In this document: positions 6,588 to 14,878 of the stretch, piece by piece
How the letters are laid out: each line of letters starts with the position of its first letter
Numbering within the stretch: the stretch's first letter is position 1
Assembly: GCA_946886855.1 (NCBI GenBank)
Contig: CAMPJJ010000078.1
Coordinates: 1-27,329 of the forward strand
DNA length: 27,329 nt
Reading direction: 5' to 3'
Source: an uncultured Roseateles sp.
GTDB lineage: Bacteria; Pseudomonadota; Gammaproteobacteria; Burkholderiales; Burkholderiaceae
The notes under the pieces: generated by a model
Seen by the model: the letters and a program-made list of their open reading frames with translations, nothing else
The model's database searches: none
Told to the model about the DNA's origin: nothing
Made by a program: the position numbers and the translations under genes

Positions 6588-8525
6588 ATGAAGACCGCGC
6601 CCCTCCTTCCGGCCCGCGTCGATTTCTCCGGCGCCGTCCCGAACGCGCCTGATTTCGGCGACTTCTACCACGCCCCTTTCGGCGCGTTCGCGCAGGCGCG
6701 GCAGGTGTTCCTCGACGGCAACGGATTGCCGGATCGATGGGCGGGACGACGGCGCTTCGTCGTGCTCGAAACGGGCTTCGGCCTGGGCAACAACTTCCTC
6801 GCCACCTGGGCCGCCTGGCGAGAGGATCCGTCGCGCTGCGAGCGACTCGTCTTCCTCAGCATCGAGAAGCATCCGCTGACGCGGGCCGATCTGGCGCACG
6901 CGCACGCGGCCTCGCCGGAGCCCGCGCTCGCGCGGCAGCTGCTGGCGTCCTGGCCGGTGCTCGCTCCCGGCCTTCACACCCTGGACTTCGAGGACGGCCG
7001 GGTCCGGCTGATGCTGGCGTTCGGCGATGCGCACGATTGGCTGCCCGAACTGGTGGCGAGCGTGGATGCGTTCTTCCTCGACGGCTTCGCGCCGGCGAAG
7101 AACCCCGACCTGTGGGACGACACCGTCCTGAAGCAGGTCGGCCGCCTGGCCGCGCCGGATGCCACGGCCGCGACCTGGAGCGTCGCCCGCAGCGTGCGCG
7201 ACGGATTGACGGCGGCGGGTTTCGAGGTCCGGAAGCGGCCGGGCATCGGCGGCAAATGGCAGACGACGGTGGCGCGTTTCGCCCCTCGTCATCGGCCACC
7301 GGTGCCGCCGGGCCGGGTGGCCGTCGCGCCCCAGGCCAAGGAGGTGCTGATCGTCGGCGCGGGACTGGCGGGCGCGGCCTGCGCGCGCGTGCTGGCGCGC
7401 GAGGGTTGGCAGGTCACGGTGCTCGAGGGCGGCGCGACGACCGCGGCTCAGGCCTCCGGCAATCCGGGCGGGCTGTTCCACGGCACCCTCCACGCCGAAG
7501 ACGGTCCACATGCGCGCTTCAGCCGCGCGGCGGCGCTCGCGACCGAGCGCGAACTGCGCCGTGTCGCCCCCGCCCTGCCGTGGCTGCAATGGGGATTGCT
7601 GCGCGTCGAACGGGACGCCGACGCGCTGGCATCGATGCGGAGGCTGCTGACGCGCAGCGGACTGCCCGGGAACTACGTCCAGGCCCTGAGCGTCGAGGAG
7701 GCCAGCGCGACAGCGGGCCTCGCCCTGGCCCGGCCCGCGTGGTACTTCGCAGGCGGCGGCGCGGTATCGCCGCCGGCGCTTGTGGCCGCATGGCTCGACG
7801 AAGCCGCGCGGGCCGATGGCTTCCGACTTCGTCTGAACACGCCCGTTGCGCGCTTGCTTCACGATGCGGCGAGCGGTCGCTGGTCCGCGCGGAACGACGC
7901 CGGGGAGGTCATTGCGTGCGCCGATGCCGTGGTGCTGTGCGGTGGCATCGGCAGCGACGCGCTGGCCGCGCCCTGGACGGCCGGGCCGGCGTGGCCGTGG
8001 GTGGCGCAGCGCGGGCAACTGAGCGTCATGGCGCAAGCCCTGACCCCGACGACGCTGGCGATGCCGGTGGCGGGACTGGGTTACGCGCTCAGCCTCCCCG
8101 ACGGCACGATCTGCTTCGGCGCGAGCACCGATGGCGGCGACATGGATCCCGCGCTCCGGTCAGCGGATCATGACCAGAACGTCGACCGGCTGCGCGCACT
8201 GCTGCCGTCGGTGCCGATCCCGGCGGAGGTGCCGCTCGCGGGCCGCGTGGGCTGGCGGAGCCTGTTGCCGGACCGGCTTCCGATCGTGGGTGCGCTGCCG
8301 GCCGGGCGGCCGGAGCGTCGCGCCGAGCAGGCGCGCTTCTGGCCGCGTCAACCGGGTCTGATGGTGGTGGGCGCCCTCGCCTCGCGCGGGATCACCTGGG
8401 CGACGCTGTGCGCCGAGCTGGTCGCGGCGCAACTCACCGGAGCGCCTTGGCCGGTGGAAGCCAGCCTCGCGGACGCCCTCGATCCGGCCCGTTTCGCCGC
8501 CAAGGCCGAAAGGGCCCAGACCTAG
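6588..8525 (+). CDS. mnmC: Bifunctional tRNA mnm5s2U biosynthesis protein MnmC
   Basis: MnmC completes 5-methylaminomethyl(-2-thio)uridine at wobble position 34. Its FAD domain removes the carboxymethyl group made by MnmE/MnmG, and its methyltransferase domain then methylates the amine with S-adenosylmethionine. The 645-residue chain has an N-terminal methyltransferase, with the AdoMet loop ETGFGLGNNF (61-70) and the DGFAPAKNPDLW motif (165-176). A C-terminal DAO-type oxidoreductase starts with the FAD-binding GAGLAG (257-262) and carries ASGNPGGLFHGTL just after. The C-terminus keeps the GALASRGITWA segment typical of the family. Both domains look complete; E. coli MnmC is 668 residues. The ATG at 6588 is chosen over a TTG at 6558 because family members begin close to the conserved N-terminal region. 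It follows the rhlE terminator and so is probably its own unit. Confidence 0.94.
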   Translation: MKTAPLLPARVDFSGAVPNAPDFGDFYHAPFGAFAQARQVFLDGNGLPDRWAGRRRFVVLETGFGLGNNFLATWAAWREDPSRCERLVFLSIEKHPLTRADLAHAHAASPEPALARQLLASWPVLAPGLHTLDFEDGRVRLMLAFGDAHDWLPELVASVDAFFLDGFAPAKNPDLWDDTVLKQVGRLAAPDATAATWSVARSVRDGLTAAGFEVRKRPGIGGKWQTTVARFAPRHRPPVPPGRVAVAPQAKEVLIVGAGLAGAACARVLAREGWQVTVLEGGATTAAQASGNPGGLFHGTLHAEDGPHARFSRAAALATERELRRVAPALPWLQWGLLRVERDADALASMRRLLTRSGLPGNYVQALSVEEASATAGLALARPAWYFAGGGAVSPPALVAAWLDEAARADGFRLRLNTPVARLLHDAASGRWSARNDAGEVIACADAVVLCGGIGSDALAAPWTAGPAWPWVAQRGQLSVMAQALTPTTLAMPVAGLGYALSLPDGTICFGASTDGGDMDPALRSADHDQNVDRLRALLPSVPIPAEVPLAGRVGWRSLLPDRLPIVGALPAGRPERRAEQARFWPRQPGLMVVGALASRGITWATLCAELVAAQLTGAPWPVEASLADALDPARFAAKAERAQT

Positions 8526-8546
8526 AGCGCCTGTTCACCCGCAACG

Positions 8547-8565
8547 CCCCTCGGCTTTCGAGGGG
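8547..8565. terminator. Small hairpin between convergent mnmC and the ABM gene
   Basis: A perfect 7-bp stem (8547-8553 with 8559-8565) and 5-nt loop lies in the 42-nt gap between converging genes. No T tract follows on either strand, so it is a weak or Rho-assisted terminator candidate. Confidence 0.4.
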
Positions 8566-8567
8566 GG

Positions 8568-8966
8568 TCAGGTCTTGACCGCGTCCGCCGGCTTCCCGTC
8601 CACGCCGGTGCGCACGACGTAGCTTGTCACCTCGCGCGACACCAGCATCGGGATGATGGTGCCGAAGCCCAGGCGCTGGAAGTGCTCGGACGCGCGGTGT
8701 TCGTCCAGGCCGCTCGCGTCGGTGTATTGCTCGAGGATCACGTAGCGGTCCGGATCCTGCGGCGAGCGGTAGAACGCATACGCCAGGTTCTTGGCCTCGC
8801 GGCGGGTGGCTTCGGTCAGCTCGACCAGCAGCGCGCCGACTTGCTCGCCCAAGCCCGGCTTGACGTGGTAATGCGCGATCACCTGCAGGAAGCTGCCGCC
8901 GACGGACGTCGTGGCGGTCGTGGCGGCCGTGGCGGTCAGAGAGGTCGGGGAGGTCGTGTCGGACAT
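8568..8966 (-). CDS. Antibiotic biosynthesis monooxygenase (ABM) domain protein
   Basis: This is a small ferredoxin-like alpha/beta-barrel protein of the ABM/YgiN type. Members oxidise quinols or aromatic substrates without a metal or flavin, although many have no known substrate. The ABM domain covers about residues 25-115: a V-I-A-H-Y-H-V-K-PG strand and turn, then the ELTEATRREAKNLAYAFYRS helix and strand, then the ILEQYTDASGLDEHRASEHF block with its conserved E-x-Y and H-x-x-S-x-H-F. It lacks a signal peptide. The first 20 or so residues are almost all Thr, Ser and Ala, encoded by a short GGC/ACG-rich repeat, and are probably disordered. A start inside this tract is not excluded, but no internal ATG is available. 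It is divergent from the chemotaxis gene and convergent with mnmC. Confidence 0.8.
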   Translation of the reverse strand: MSDTTSPTSLTATAATTATTSVGGSFLQVIAHYHVKPGLGEQVGALLVELTEATRREAKNLAYAFYRSPQDPDRYVILEQYTDASGLDEHRASEHFQRLGFGTIIPMLVSREVTSYVVRTGVDGKPADAVKT

Positions 8967-9036
8967 GGCGGACGCCGGCGATGGCCGGCAAGTCGTGACG
9001 GATGGCGCATTGTCCGACCGCCTCCGGCGAACGATT

Positions 9037-9063
9037 TAAGTTTGATCACGTACGCGTCGATAA
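9037..9063 (+). promoter_or_regulatory. Sigma-28 (FliA) promoter for the chemotaxis receptor gene
   Basis: TAAG (9037-9040), 15 nt, then GTCGATAA (9056-9063) fits the flagellar sigma-28 consensus TAAA-N15-GCCGATAA at 3 of 4 and 7 of 8 positions with exact spacing. Transcription would begin near 9070, giving a leader of about 90 nt that ends in a GGGAG ribosome-binding site (9150-9154), 8 nt before the ATG at 9163. The surrounding 196-bp divergent gap has no comparable element. Confidence 0.7.
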
Positions 9064-9162
9064 GGTGCGAAGACGCCGTCAAGGCCGTCGCGCGTCCGTC
9101 TGGGCGCAGGTCGACGATTCCAAACGGATCCAGGCGGATCCAACCTCTCGGGAGACACACTC

Positions 9163-10713
9163 ATGATTCATCTCGTCGCGGGCCGATCGATCGGCCAGCG
9201 GCTCGGCGTGGTGCTGGGCCTGGTGCTGCTGATCGCCTTCGTCGGTTCGGGCCTGAGCTACCTGGCCCTGGGCCGCGTGGCCAGCGAGACCGACGTCATG
9301 CTCAACCAGGACCTGGCCGCCGAGCGTGTCGCTTCCGACTGGTACCGCAACATCACCAACGGCGTGAACCGCACCAGCGCGATCGCCGTCAGCGCCGACC
9401 CCAGCCTGGCGCAGTTCTTTGCGGCGACCTCCGCCGAGTCGACCAAGCAGTCGGGCGAGTTGCAGAAGCAGCTCGACGGCTACATGGTCACGCCGGAAGA
9501 GCGCAAGATGTTCGAGACGCTCAGTGAGGCCCGCAAGGGTTACCTGAGCACCCGCGACGCCGTCGCCGCCGCCAAGAAGGCCGGCGACGCGGACAAGGCG
9601 CGCGAGGTCTTCGACCGCGAGTTCCAGCCCGCCGCGGTGAAGTTCCAGGAAGCGATCCAGGCCATCGTGCAGCACAAGCGCGCGCTGCTGGACGACGCGG
9701 CCAAGCAGCTCGACGCGACCAACAGCCGGGCGCGGACCGCGCTGCTCGTGTTCTCGCTGGTCGCGCTGGGCCTGGGCGTGTGGTTCGTGGTGTCGCTGAC
9801 GCGCTCGATCACCGGCCCCTTGCGCGGTGCCGCCGAGGTCGCGGACGCCATCGCCCACTTCGATCTGACGCAGCGCGTGCCGACAGGCGGCAGCGACGAG
9901 ACGGGCCAGTTGCTCGGCTCGCTGGGCGGCATGCAGTCGCAGCTGCTGAAGCTGATCGGCGACGTACGCGGCTCGGCCGAGAGCATCGGCACCGCCAGCG
10001 CGGAGATCGCCACCGGCAACCACGACCTGAGCGCTCGCACCGAGCAGACGGCCTCCAACCTGCAGGAAGTCGCCGCGTCGATGACGCAGCTGACGGGCAC
10101 GGTGCGCCAGACGGCGGATTCGGCGATGACGGCCAACCAGCTGTCGAGCTCGGCGGCCGAGACGGCGCAGCGCGGCGGCTCGGTGATGGGTCAGGTGGTC
10201 AGCACCATGGGCGAGATCAGCGACAGCTCGCGCCGCATCGCCGACATCATCGGCACGATCGACGGCATCGCGTTCCAGACCAACATCCTGGCGCTGAACG
10301 CGGCCGTGGAAGCGGCACGCGCCGGCGAACAGGGTCGCGGCTTCGCGGTGGTCGCGAGTGAAGTGCGCTCCCTGGCGCAACGCAGCGCCGAGGCGGCCAA
10401 GGAGATCAAGACGCTGATCGGCGCGAGCGTCGAGCGCGTCGAGTCGGGCTCGCGGCTGGTGGAAGACGCCGGCGGCGCGATGACCGAGATCGTCGCCAGC
10501 GTGCAGCGCGTGGCCGACATCATCGGCGAGATCAGCGCCGCCTCGCGCGAGCAGAGCGACGGCATCAACCAGGTCAACGCGGCCATCGGCCAGTTGGACC
10601 AGATGACGCAGCAGAACGCGGCCCTGGTCGAGGAATCCGCCGCCGCGGCCGAGAGCCTCAAGGAGCAGTCGCAACGACTGGCGACGGCGATCTCGGTGTT
10701 CCGACTGCGCTGA
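9163..10713 (+). CDS. Methyl-accepting chemotaxis protein (transmembrane receptor)
   Basis: This inner-membrane chemoreceptor senses a periplasmic signal and controls the kinase CheA through CheW. The 516-residue layout is standard: TM1 (about 13-35), a helical periplasmic sensor (about 36-190) of four-helix-bundle type, TM2 (about 192-213), a HAMP domain (about 212-265) and the cytoplasmic signalling hairpin. The highly conserved hairpin tip, with IAFQTNILALNAAVEAARAG, covers about 366-402. Gln/Glu-rich methylation helices flank it (around 295-305 and 485-500). The C-terminus ends in VFRLR and lacks the NWETF-like CheR-docking pentapeptide. The ligand cannot be told from sequence. It is monocistronic, with a sigma-28 promoter upstream and a perfect palindromic terminator downstream, so it should be made together with flagella. 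Confidence 0.94.
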   Translation: MIHLVAGRSIGQRLGVVLGLVLLIAFVGSGLSYLALGRVASETDVMLNQDLAAERVASDWYRNITNGVNRTSAIAVSADPSLAQFFAATSAESTKQSGELQKQLDGYMVTPEERKMFETLSEARKGYLSTRDAVAAAKKAGDADKAREVFDREFQPAAVKFQEAIQAIVQHKRALLDDAAKQLDATNSRARTALLVFSLVALGLGVWFVVSLTRSITGPLRGAAEVADAIAHFDLTQRVPTGGSDETGQLLGSLGGMQSQLLKLIGDVRGSAESIGTASAEIATGNHDLSARTEQTASNLQEVAASMTQLTGTVRQTADSAMTANQLSSSAAETAQRGGSVMGQVVSTMGEISDSSRRIADIIGTIDGIAFQTNILALNAAVEAARAGEQGRGFAVVASEVRSLAQRSAEAAKEIKTLIGASVERVESGSRLVEDAGGAMTEIVASVQRVADIIGEISAASREQSDGINQVNAAIGQLDQMTQQNAALVEESAAAAESLKEQSQRLATAISVFRLR

Positions 10714-10735
10714 GCGCCCGCGGCACTGGATGCGA

Positions 10736-10759
10736 AACGAGGCCCCGCGGGGCCTCGTT
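10736..10759. terminator. Bidirectional terminator between mcp and rpiA
   Basis: A 24-base perfect palindrome (10-bp stem, CGCG loop) sits between the convergent receptor and rpiA genes. The outer AA/TT ends give short A and T flanks on each side, so it can end transcription from both directions. Confidence 0.7.
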
Positions 10760-10779
10760 GCCGTTCCGGGCGGAGATGC

Positions 10780-11439
10780 TCAGAACGTCATCGTCTTCAC
10801 GCCCTGCGCCGTGCCCAGCAGGCACACGCCGGCCTTGTTGCGGGCGAAGACGCCGACGGTGACCACGCCGGGCCACTGGGTGACCTCGGCCTCGAACGCC
10901 GCCGGATCCGTGATCTTCAGGCCCTTGACGTCCAGGATCTGGCAGCTGTTGTCGGTCACGCAGTCCTTGCGCAGCACCGGCTCCGCGCCCATCGCCCGGA
11001 AGCGGCGCGCGATCTGCGCCGCGGCCATCGGGATCACCTCGACCGGCAGCGGGAACCCGCCCAGCACGTCGACCAGCTTGCTCTCGTCGGCGATGCAGAC
11101 GAAGGTCCCGGCCAGGTCGGCGACGATCTTCTCGCGCGTCAGCGCGGCGCCGCCGCCCTTGATCATGTGGCCCTGGCGGTCGATCTCGTCGGCGCCGTCG
11201 ATGTAGACCTGCAGCGACTCGACTTCCGAGGCGTCCAGCACCGCGATGCCCAGCGCCTTCATCCGCTCCGTGCTGCGCACCGAGCTCGACACCGCGCCCG
11301 AGATGCGGATCCCGCTCGCGGCCAGCGCGTCGATGAACTTGTCCACCGTCGATCCGGTGCCCACGCCCACCACCGTGTCCGGCGTCACGTACTGCAATGC
11401 GGCCTGGCCGACCAGGGTCTTCAATTCGTCTTGGGTCAT
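10780..11439 (-). CDS. rpiA: Ribose-5-phosphate isomerase A
   Basis: RpiA interconverts ribose 5-phosphate and ribulose 5-phosphate in the non-oxidative pentose phosphate pathway. The 219-residue protein matches E. coli RpiA in length. Phosphate and active-site motifs are intact: GTGST (27-31), DGADEID (81-87) and [11 protein letters not shown] (94-104), with the catalytic Glu at 103 and a conserved Lys at 121 in ADESK. The start MTQDELK is the typical family start. It is the last gene of a minus-strand run; 111 nt separate it from the DUF6152-like gene, so it may have its own promoter. A palindromic terminator lies 20 nt past its stop. Confidence 0.96.
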   Translation of the reverse strand: MTQDELKTLVGQAALQYVTPDTVVGVGTGSTVDKFIDALAASGIRISGAVSSSVRSTERMKALGIAVLDASEVESLQVYIDGADEIDRQGHMIKGGGAALTREKIVADLAGTFVCIADESKLVDVLGGFPLPVEVIPMAAAQIARRFRAMGAEPVLRKDCVTDNSCQILDVKGLKITDPAAFEAEVTQWPGVVTVGVFARNKAGVCLLGTAQGVKTMTF

Positions 11440-11524
11440 GGCGGGGGGAGCGAGCGAAGGCTCGTGATGGATGGCGTGAAAGGAAAGGCGGGATTATCTC
11501 CGCCGCTCCGGCTCGTCCGGGCTG

Positions 11525-11545
11525 CCGGCGCGCGCGCAGCGCCGG
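11525..11545 (-). terminator. GC-rich hairpin after the DUF6152-like gene
   Basis: A perfect 7-bp stem (11525-11531 with 11539-11545) and 7-nt loop lies 5 nt past the stop of the secreted protein gene on the minus strand. No T tract follows, so termination would need help; this is only a candidate. Confidence 0.3.
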
Positions 11546-11550
11546 ACGGC

Positions 11551-12024
11551 TCACGCGGGCGACGACCTGAGCCCGTACACCTTGCCGCCGACGAACAGGT
11601 ACTCGGCCCGCAGCACCGCCGCGCCCTGCTCCCCCGGCGCGGCGAAGCCGATCACGGACACCTCGGTGCCGGGTCTGATCTCCTCGACCTTCCAGGCCTC
11701 GAGCCGCGTCAGCGGCGCGAGCTCGACCTCCCAGCGCCGATCGCGACGCGTCGGCAGCTGCGCCTTCGCGAGCAGGGCCTCGCCGTCGACGGCGGTCGTC
11801 TGCTTCGGCAGCGCCCGCTGCTTCAGGTCGGCGGGCAGCACGAGCCGCTCCGGCACCTCCAGATCCAGTTCCGCATGCGGATTGCGCCAGGTGACCTGGG
11901 CCGCCCGACCCTCGAGGTACAGCGGACGGTCCTGGTCGAAGCCGCTCCAGCCGTGATGGGCGCGGACGGTGGCGGGCAACAGGGGCGTGGTCGCGAGCGC
12001 GGCCAGCAACAGACGACGTTCCAT
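11551..12024 (-). CDS. Secreted DUF6152-like protein
   Basis: This is a 157-residue exported protein of unknown function. A signal peptide is clear: MERR, a hydrophobic core, then a cleavage site after Ala22 (TVRA). The mature protein starts with a His-His pair and HHGWSGFD, followed by a G-R-A-A-Q-V-T-W-RNPHAELDLEV block. The HH-x-x-x-x-x-FD start and the W-x-NPH motif are what I associate with family DUF6152; the assignment is from memory. The start at 12024 is supported by GGAGG five bases upstream; a longer frame from 12087 would read through the tandem repeat and hide the signal peptide. The DUF6644-like membrane protein gene lies just upstream, and these two families tend to be neighbours. 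The N-terminal histidines hint at metal binding, which is inference. Confidence 0.75.
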   Translation of the reverse strand: MERRLLLAALATTPLLPATVRAHHGWSGFDQDRPLYLEGRAAQVTWRNPHAELDLEVPERLVLPADLKQRALPKQTTAVDGEALLAKAQLPTRRDRRWEVELAPLTRLEAWKVEEIRPGTEVSVIGFAAPGEQGAAVLRAEYLFVGGKVYGLRSSPA

Positions 12025-12079
12025 CGAAGCCTCCAGGAAGGAAGAGAAGGACGCGCTGGCGGGTGGCAAGTCAGACGAA

Positions 12080-12157
12080 CGCATCAAACAGACGCATCAG
12101 ACAGAGGCGTCAGACAGACACGTCAGACAGACACGTCAGACAGACGCGTCAGACAAA
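12080..12157. repeat. Six tandem copies of a 13-bp unit
   Basis: Six consecutive 13-base units (12080, 12093, 12106, 12119, 12132 and 12145) share the core CRTCARACARA; units four and five are identical (CACGTCAGACAGA). The array fills most of the 124-bp gap between two minus-strand genes. Its last unit contains the TGA stop (12149-12151) of the membrane protein gene. Since 13 is not a multiple of three, gain or loss of a unit would shift any frame crossing it, but the core carries a stop on the minus strand. Confidence 0.9.
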
Positions 12158-12577
12158 TGCGATCCAGCGCCCGCAGATGATGACAGCGATCCAAATCCCC
12201 AAGGACAGCAGGCATTGCCAGCGCCCGAGCCGGTCCTGCGCCCGGACGCCGCCGCGCCAGTGGAACCACGCCGCGTTCAGGCCCGCCAGCGCGATCAGCG
12301 CGACCTTGATCCGCAGTGCCGGATTGACCCAGAGTTCCTGCGGCTGGACCGCGAACATCGCCGCGCCCGACACCGCGCACAGCGCGAAGCCCGCCAGCGC
12401 CGTCGGAATCGCCAGACGCGCCAGCGCCGACGGATCGATCTCGGGCCGCGCGCCCAGCGTCCTCAGCTCGAAGACCAGCAGCCCGCCGAACAGCGCGCCC
12501 AGCCCGATCAGGTGCACGACCGAGAACGCCGGATAGGCCCAGGGGTGGGCCGCCAGCGTGGTCATCGTGGTCCACAT
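12149..12577 (-). CDS. Four-helix membrane protein, DUF6644-like
   Basis: This is a 142-residue integral membrane protein of unknown function. Four hydrophobic segments are visible (about 16-38, 55-76, 87-106 and 119-137). A VHLIGLGALFGG segment and an R-x-LG motif follow in helix 1 and its loop, and an LWVNPALRIKVAL segment starts helix 3. These agree with my recollection of family DUF6644, small four-helix proteins often found beside DUF6152 genes, as here. MTTLAAH four codons further in is an alternative start; neither has a strong ribosome-binding site. The C-terminus (IAFV) and stop fall in the first minus-strand copy of the 13-bp repeat. It lies 81 nt downstream of the DAHP synthase gene on the same strand, so read-through is possible. 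Confidence 0.7.
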   Translation of the reverse strand: MWTTMTTLAAHPWAYPAFSVVHLIGLGALFGGLLVFELRTLGARPEIDPSALARLAIPTALAGFALCAVSGAAMFAVQPQELWVNPALRIKVALIALAGLNAAWFHWRGGVRAQDRLGRWQCLLSLGIWIAVIICGRWIAFV

Positions 12578-12658
12578 GCGGTCAGCCCCTGCGTGGCGGT
12601 GAAAAGGTCCGGGGGCCGCTCATTCGCCAGGATTCCAGCGGGCACCTTCCAGGCCCGG

Positions 12659-13792
12659 TCAGGCCGCGCGACGCTCGCGCCGTTGACGCACCGCCGCAGC
12701 CAGCGCGCGCATCAGCGGTTCGGTCTGGCTCCAGCCCAGGCAGGCGTCGGTGATCGACACGCCGGGCAACAGGTCCGCCTTGGTCTGCCCCGGCAGCAGG
12801 TCCTGGCGACCCGGCTGCAGGTGCGACTCGACCATCACGCCGGTGATGCGCGCGTCGCCGCCGGCGATCTGCGCGCCGACGTCGTGGCCGACGTCGATCT
12901 GGCGCTCGTACTTCTTCGACGAGTTCGCATGCGAGAAGTCGATCATCAGCTGCTCGCGCAGTCCCGCCGCCTTCAGCACCTCGGCCGCCGCCTGCACCGA
13001 GGCCGCGTCGTAGTTGGGCGCCTTGCCGCCGCGCAGGATCAGGTGGCAGTCGTCGTTGCCGCGGGTCTCGAAGATCGCGGCCAGGCCCATCTTCGTCATG
13101 CCCATGAAGGCGTGGCTCGCGCGCGCCGCCAGCACCGCGTCGGCGGCGATCTTCACCGAGCCGTCCGTGCCGTTCTTGAAGCCCACCGGGCAGGACAGGC
13201 CCGAGGCCAGCTGGCGGTGGCTCTGGCTCTCGGTCGTGCGCGCGCCGATGGCGCCCCAGGCGATCAGGTCGGAGATGTACTGCGGCGACAGCAGGTCCAG
13301 GAACTCGGTGCCCGCCGGCAGGCCCAGCGCCGTGACGTCCAGCAGCAGCTTGCGCGCCAGCCGCAGGCCTTCGTTCATGTGGAAGCTGCCGTCCAGGTGC
13401 GGGTCGTTGATGTAACCCTTCCAGCCCACCGTCGTGCGCGGCTTCTCGAAGTACACGCGCATCACGATCAGCAGGTCCTGCTGGAGTTCGCCGCGCAGGT
13501 CCTTCAGCAGCCGGGCGTAGTCCATCGCCTGGCCGTGGTCGTGGATGGAGCACGGCCCGACGATGCACAGCAGCCGGTCGTCGCGGCCGTGCAGCACGTC
13601 GCTGATCTCGCGGCGCGCGGTCTCGACGACGTTCAGCGAGGCCTCCGGCAGCGGCAGCTCGTCGAGCAGCAGCGCCGGCGAGATCAGCGGGCGGACCGCG
13701 TCGATGCGGGTGTCGTCGGTGCGGGTATCGTCGCGGGTGGCGTCGGCGGAACCGATCTCGCGATCGTGCTGCGGGTGGTCGAGGTGCTTCAT
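12659..13792 (-). CDS. aroG: 3-deoxy-7-phosphoheptulonate (DAHP) synthase, class I
   Basis: This enzyme condenses phosphoenolpyruvate with erythrose 4-phosphate, the first step of the shikimate pathway to aromatic amino acids. It is of the AroF/AroG/AroH class: IVGPCSIHD with the metal-ligand Cys81, KPRTTVGWKG (117-126) for PEP binding, a DLLSPQY block, RGGKAPNYDA, IDFSHANSSK and GVMVESHL. At 377 residues it is some 25 longer than E. coli AroG, mostly because of a polar N-terminus with a short Asp-Asp-Thr-Arg repeat (residues 19-30). Which amino acid inhibits it cannot be told safely, so the symbol means the family rather than the isozyme. A 14-base hairpin (13806-13819) lies just upstream of the start. 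It follows the exporter gene by 52 nt on the same strand. Confidence 0.92.
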   Translation of the reverse strand: MKHLDHPQHDREIGSADATRDDTRTDDTRIDAVRPLISPALLLDELPLPEASLNVVETARREISDVLHGRDDRLLCIVGPCSIHDHGQAMDYARLLKDLRGELQQDLLIVMRVYFEKPRTTVGWKGYINDPHLDGSFHMNEGLRLARKLLLDVTALGLPAGTEFLDLLSPQYISDLIAWGAIGARTTESQSHRQLASGLSCPVGFKNGTDGSVKIAADAVLAARASHAFMGMTKMGLAAIFETRGNDDCHLILRGGKAPNYDAASVQAAAEVLKAAGLREQLMIDFSHANSSKKYERQIDVGHDVGAQIAGGDARITGVMVESHLQPGRQDLLPGQTKADLLPGVSITDACLGWSQTEPLMRALAAAVRQRRERRAA

Positions 13793-13844
13793 GGCGGCGG
13801 CGGTGCGCCCTCTCGGGCGTCGAAACGCGGAATTGAACCGTCGA

Positions 13845-14849
13845 TTATCCGCCCGCGCGGGACATCGAGGCGAGACCCACCGAGGTCGCCGACACCACGA
13901 AGCCCGCCAGGGCCATCGCGCCGAGGTGCTCGCCCAGCAGCCCCATGCCCATCAACGCCGAGACGCCGGGGATCAGGTAGAAGAGCCGGGCCACCGCGCC
14001 GGCCTGGCCGCGCCGGATCATCACGAACATCAGGCTGAAGGCGCCGATCGAGTTCACCAGCCCCAGCCACAGCGTCGAACCCAGGAGTTCGGGGCTCCAG
14101 TCCGGCGCGCCGGGTTCGCGCCAGAGCGCGAGTGCCAGCACGGCCAGCGCGGAGACCGTCATCTGGATGCCGCTGCCGGTGCGCAGGTCCATGCCGGCGC
14201 AGAAGCGCTTCTGGTACAGCGTGCCGGCGACCAGGCCGGTGAGGCCCAGCAGGCCCGCGCCGTAGGCCATCCAGGCGCCGCCGCCGCTGCCGCCGCCCAA
14301 AGGTCGGTCGACGATCACCAGCGCCACGCCCGCCGCCCCGCCCAGCATGCCCAGCCACTGCGCGGCGCTCATGCGCTCGGCCAGCCACAGGTGGGCGCCC
14401 ATCGCGGTGGCCAGCGGCATCATCCCGATCAACAGTGCGGCCACGCCGGTCGGCAGGCCCCAGGCGATCGCGCAGTAGACGCCGGAAAAGTGCAGCACCT
14501 GCATCAGCAGCCCGACGACGCCCAGATGGATCCAGGCCCGTGCGGTCTTGGGCCATGGCGCGCGCGTCGCCATCGACACGGCGAGCAGCACCACCGCCGC
14601 CAGACCGAAGCGCAGGGCGAGCAGCGTGAACGGCCCCGCGTGCGGCAGCGCCAGCTTGCCGGCGACGTAGCCGGTGCTCCACAGCAGGATGAACAGCGCC
14701 GGCAGGCTCAGCGCGACCAGCGCCCCGAGGCGGTCCCGCTGCACGGTGCCAGCCGCCTGCGGGAGCGCGCGCGGCATCGACGCAGCAGGCAAGCCTGGAG
14801 GCGCAGGCGACCTGCGCGAGGTGGCGGTGAACAGGGTCGAGGTCGCCAT
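13845..14849 (-). CDS. DMT-superfamily permease (two EamA domains)
   Basis: This is an inner-membrane transporter of the drug/metabolite type, a group that mostly exports amino acids, metabolites or drugs. The 334-residue chain has about ten hydrophobic helices in two EamA repeats. The first carries the LLWSTGYVAGKLAL motif near residue 55 and an LRF segment soon after; the second begins around the GLVAGTLYQKRF segment. The ending GFVVSATSVGLASM is usual for the family. The start at 14849 is chosen because GGGAG lies six bases upstream; a much longer open frame continues to 16889 but crosses the LysR and pyrD genes on the opposite strand. It is divergent from a LysR regulator, the standard layout for a regulator and its target exporter. 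Substrate unknown; the aroG gene downstream makes an aromatic compound possible but not shown. Confidence 0.85.
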   Translation of the reverse strand: MATSTLFTATSRRSPAPPGLPAASMPRALPQAAGTVQRDRLGALVALSLPALFILLWSTGYVAGKLALPHAGPFTLLALRFGLAAVVLLAVSMATRAPWPKTARAWIHLGVVGLLMQVLHFSGVYCAIAWGLPTGVAALLIGMMPLATAMGAHLWLAERMSAAQWLGMLGGAAGVALVIVDRPLGGGSGGGAWMAYGAGLLGLTGLVAGTLYQKRFCAGMDLRTGSGIQMTVSALAVLALALWREPGAPDWSPELLGSTLWLGLVNSIGAFSLMFVMIRRGQAGAVARLFYLIPGVSALMGMGLLGEHLGAMALAGFVVSATSVGLASMSRAGG

Positions 14850-14878
14850 GGCGGACTCCCAGATGAACAGCGATGGAT

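Noticed and set aside
12080..12157. CRISPR array
   Set aside because: Units are 13 bp, head to tail with no spacers, and no cas genes are present.
12582..13568. 328-residue minus-strand frame overlapping DAHP synthase
   Set aside because: Shifted frame of a clear DAHP synthase gene; Arg/Ala/Gly/Pro-rich composition typical of a shadow frame.
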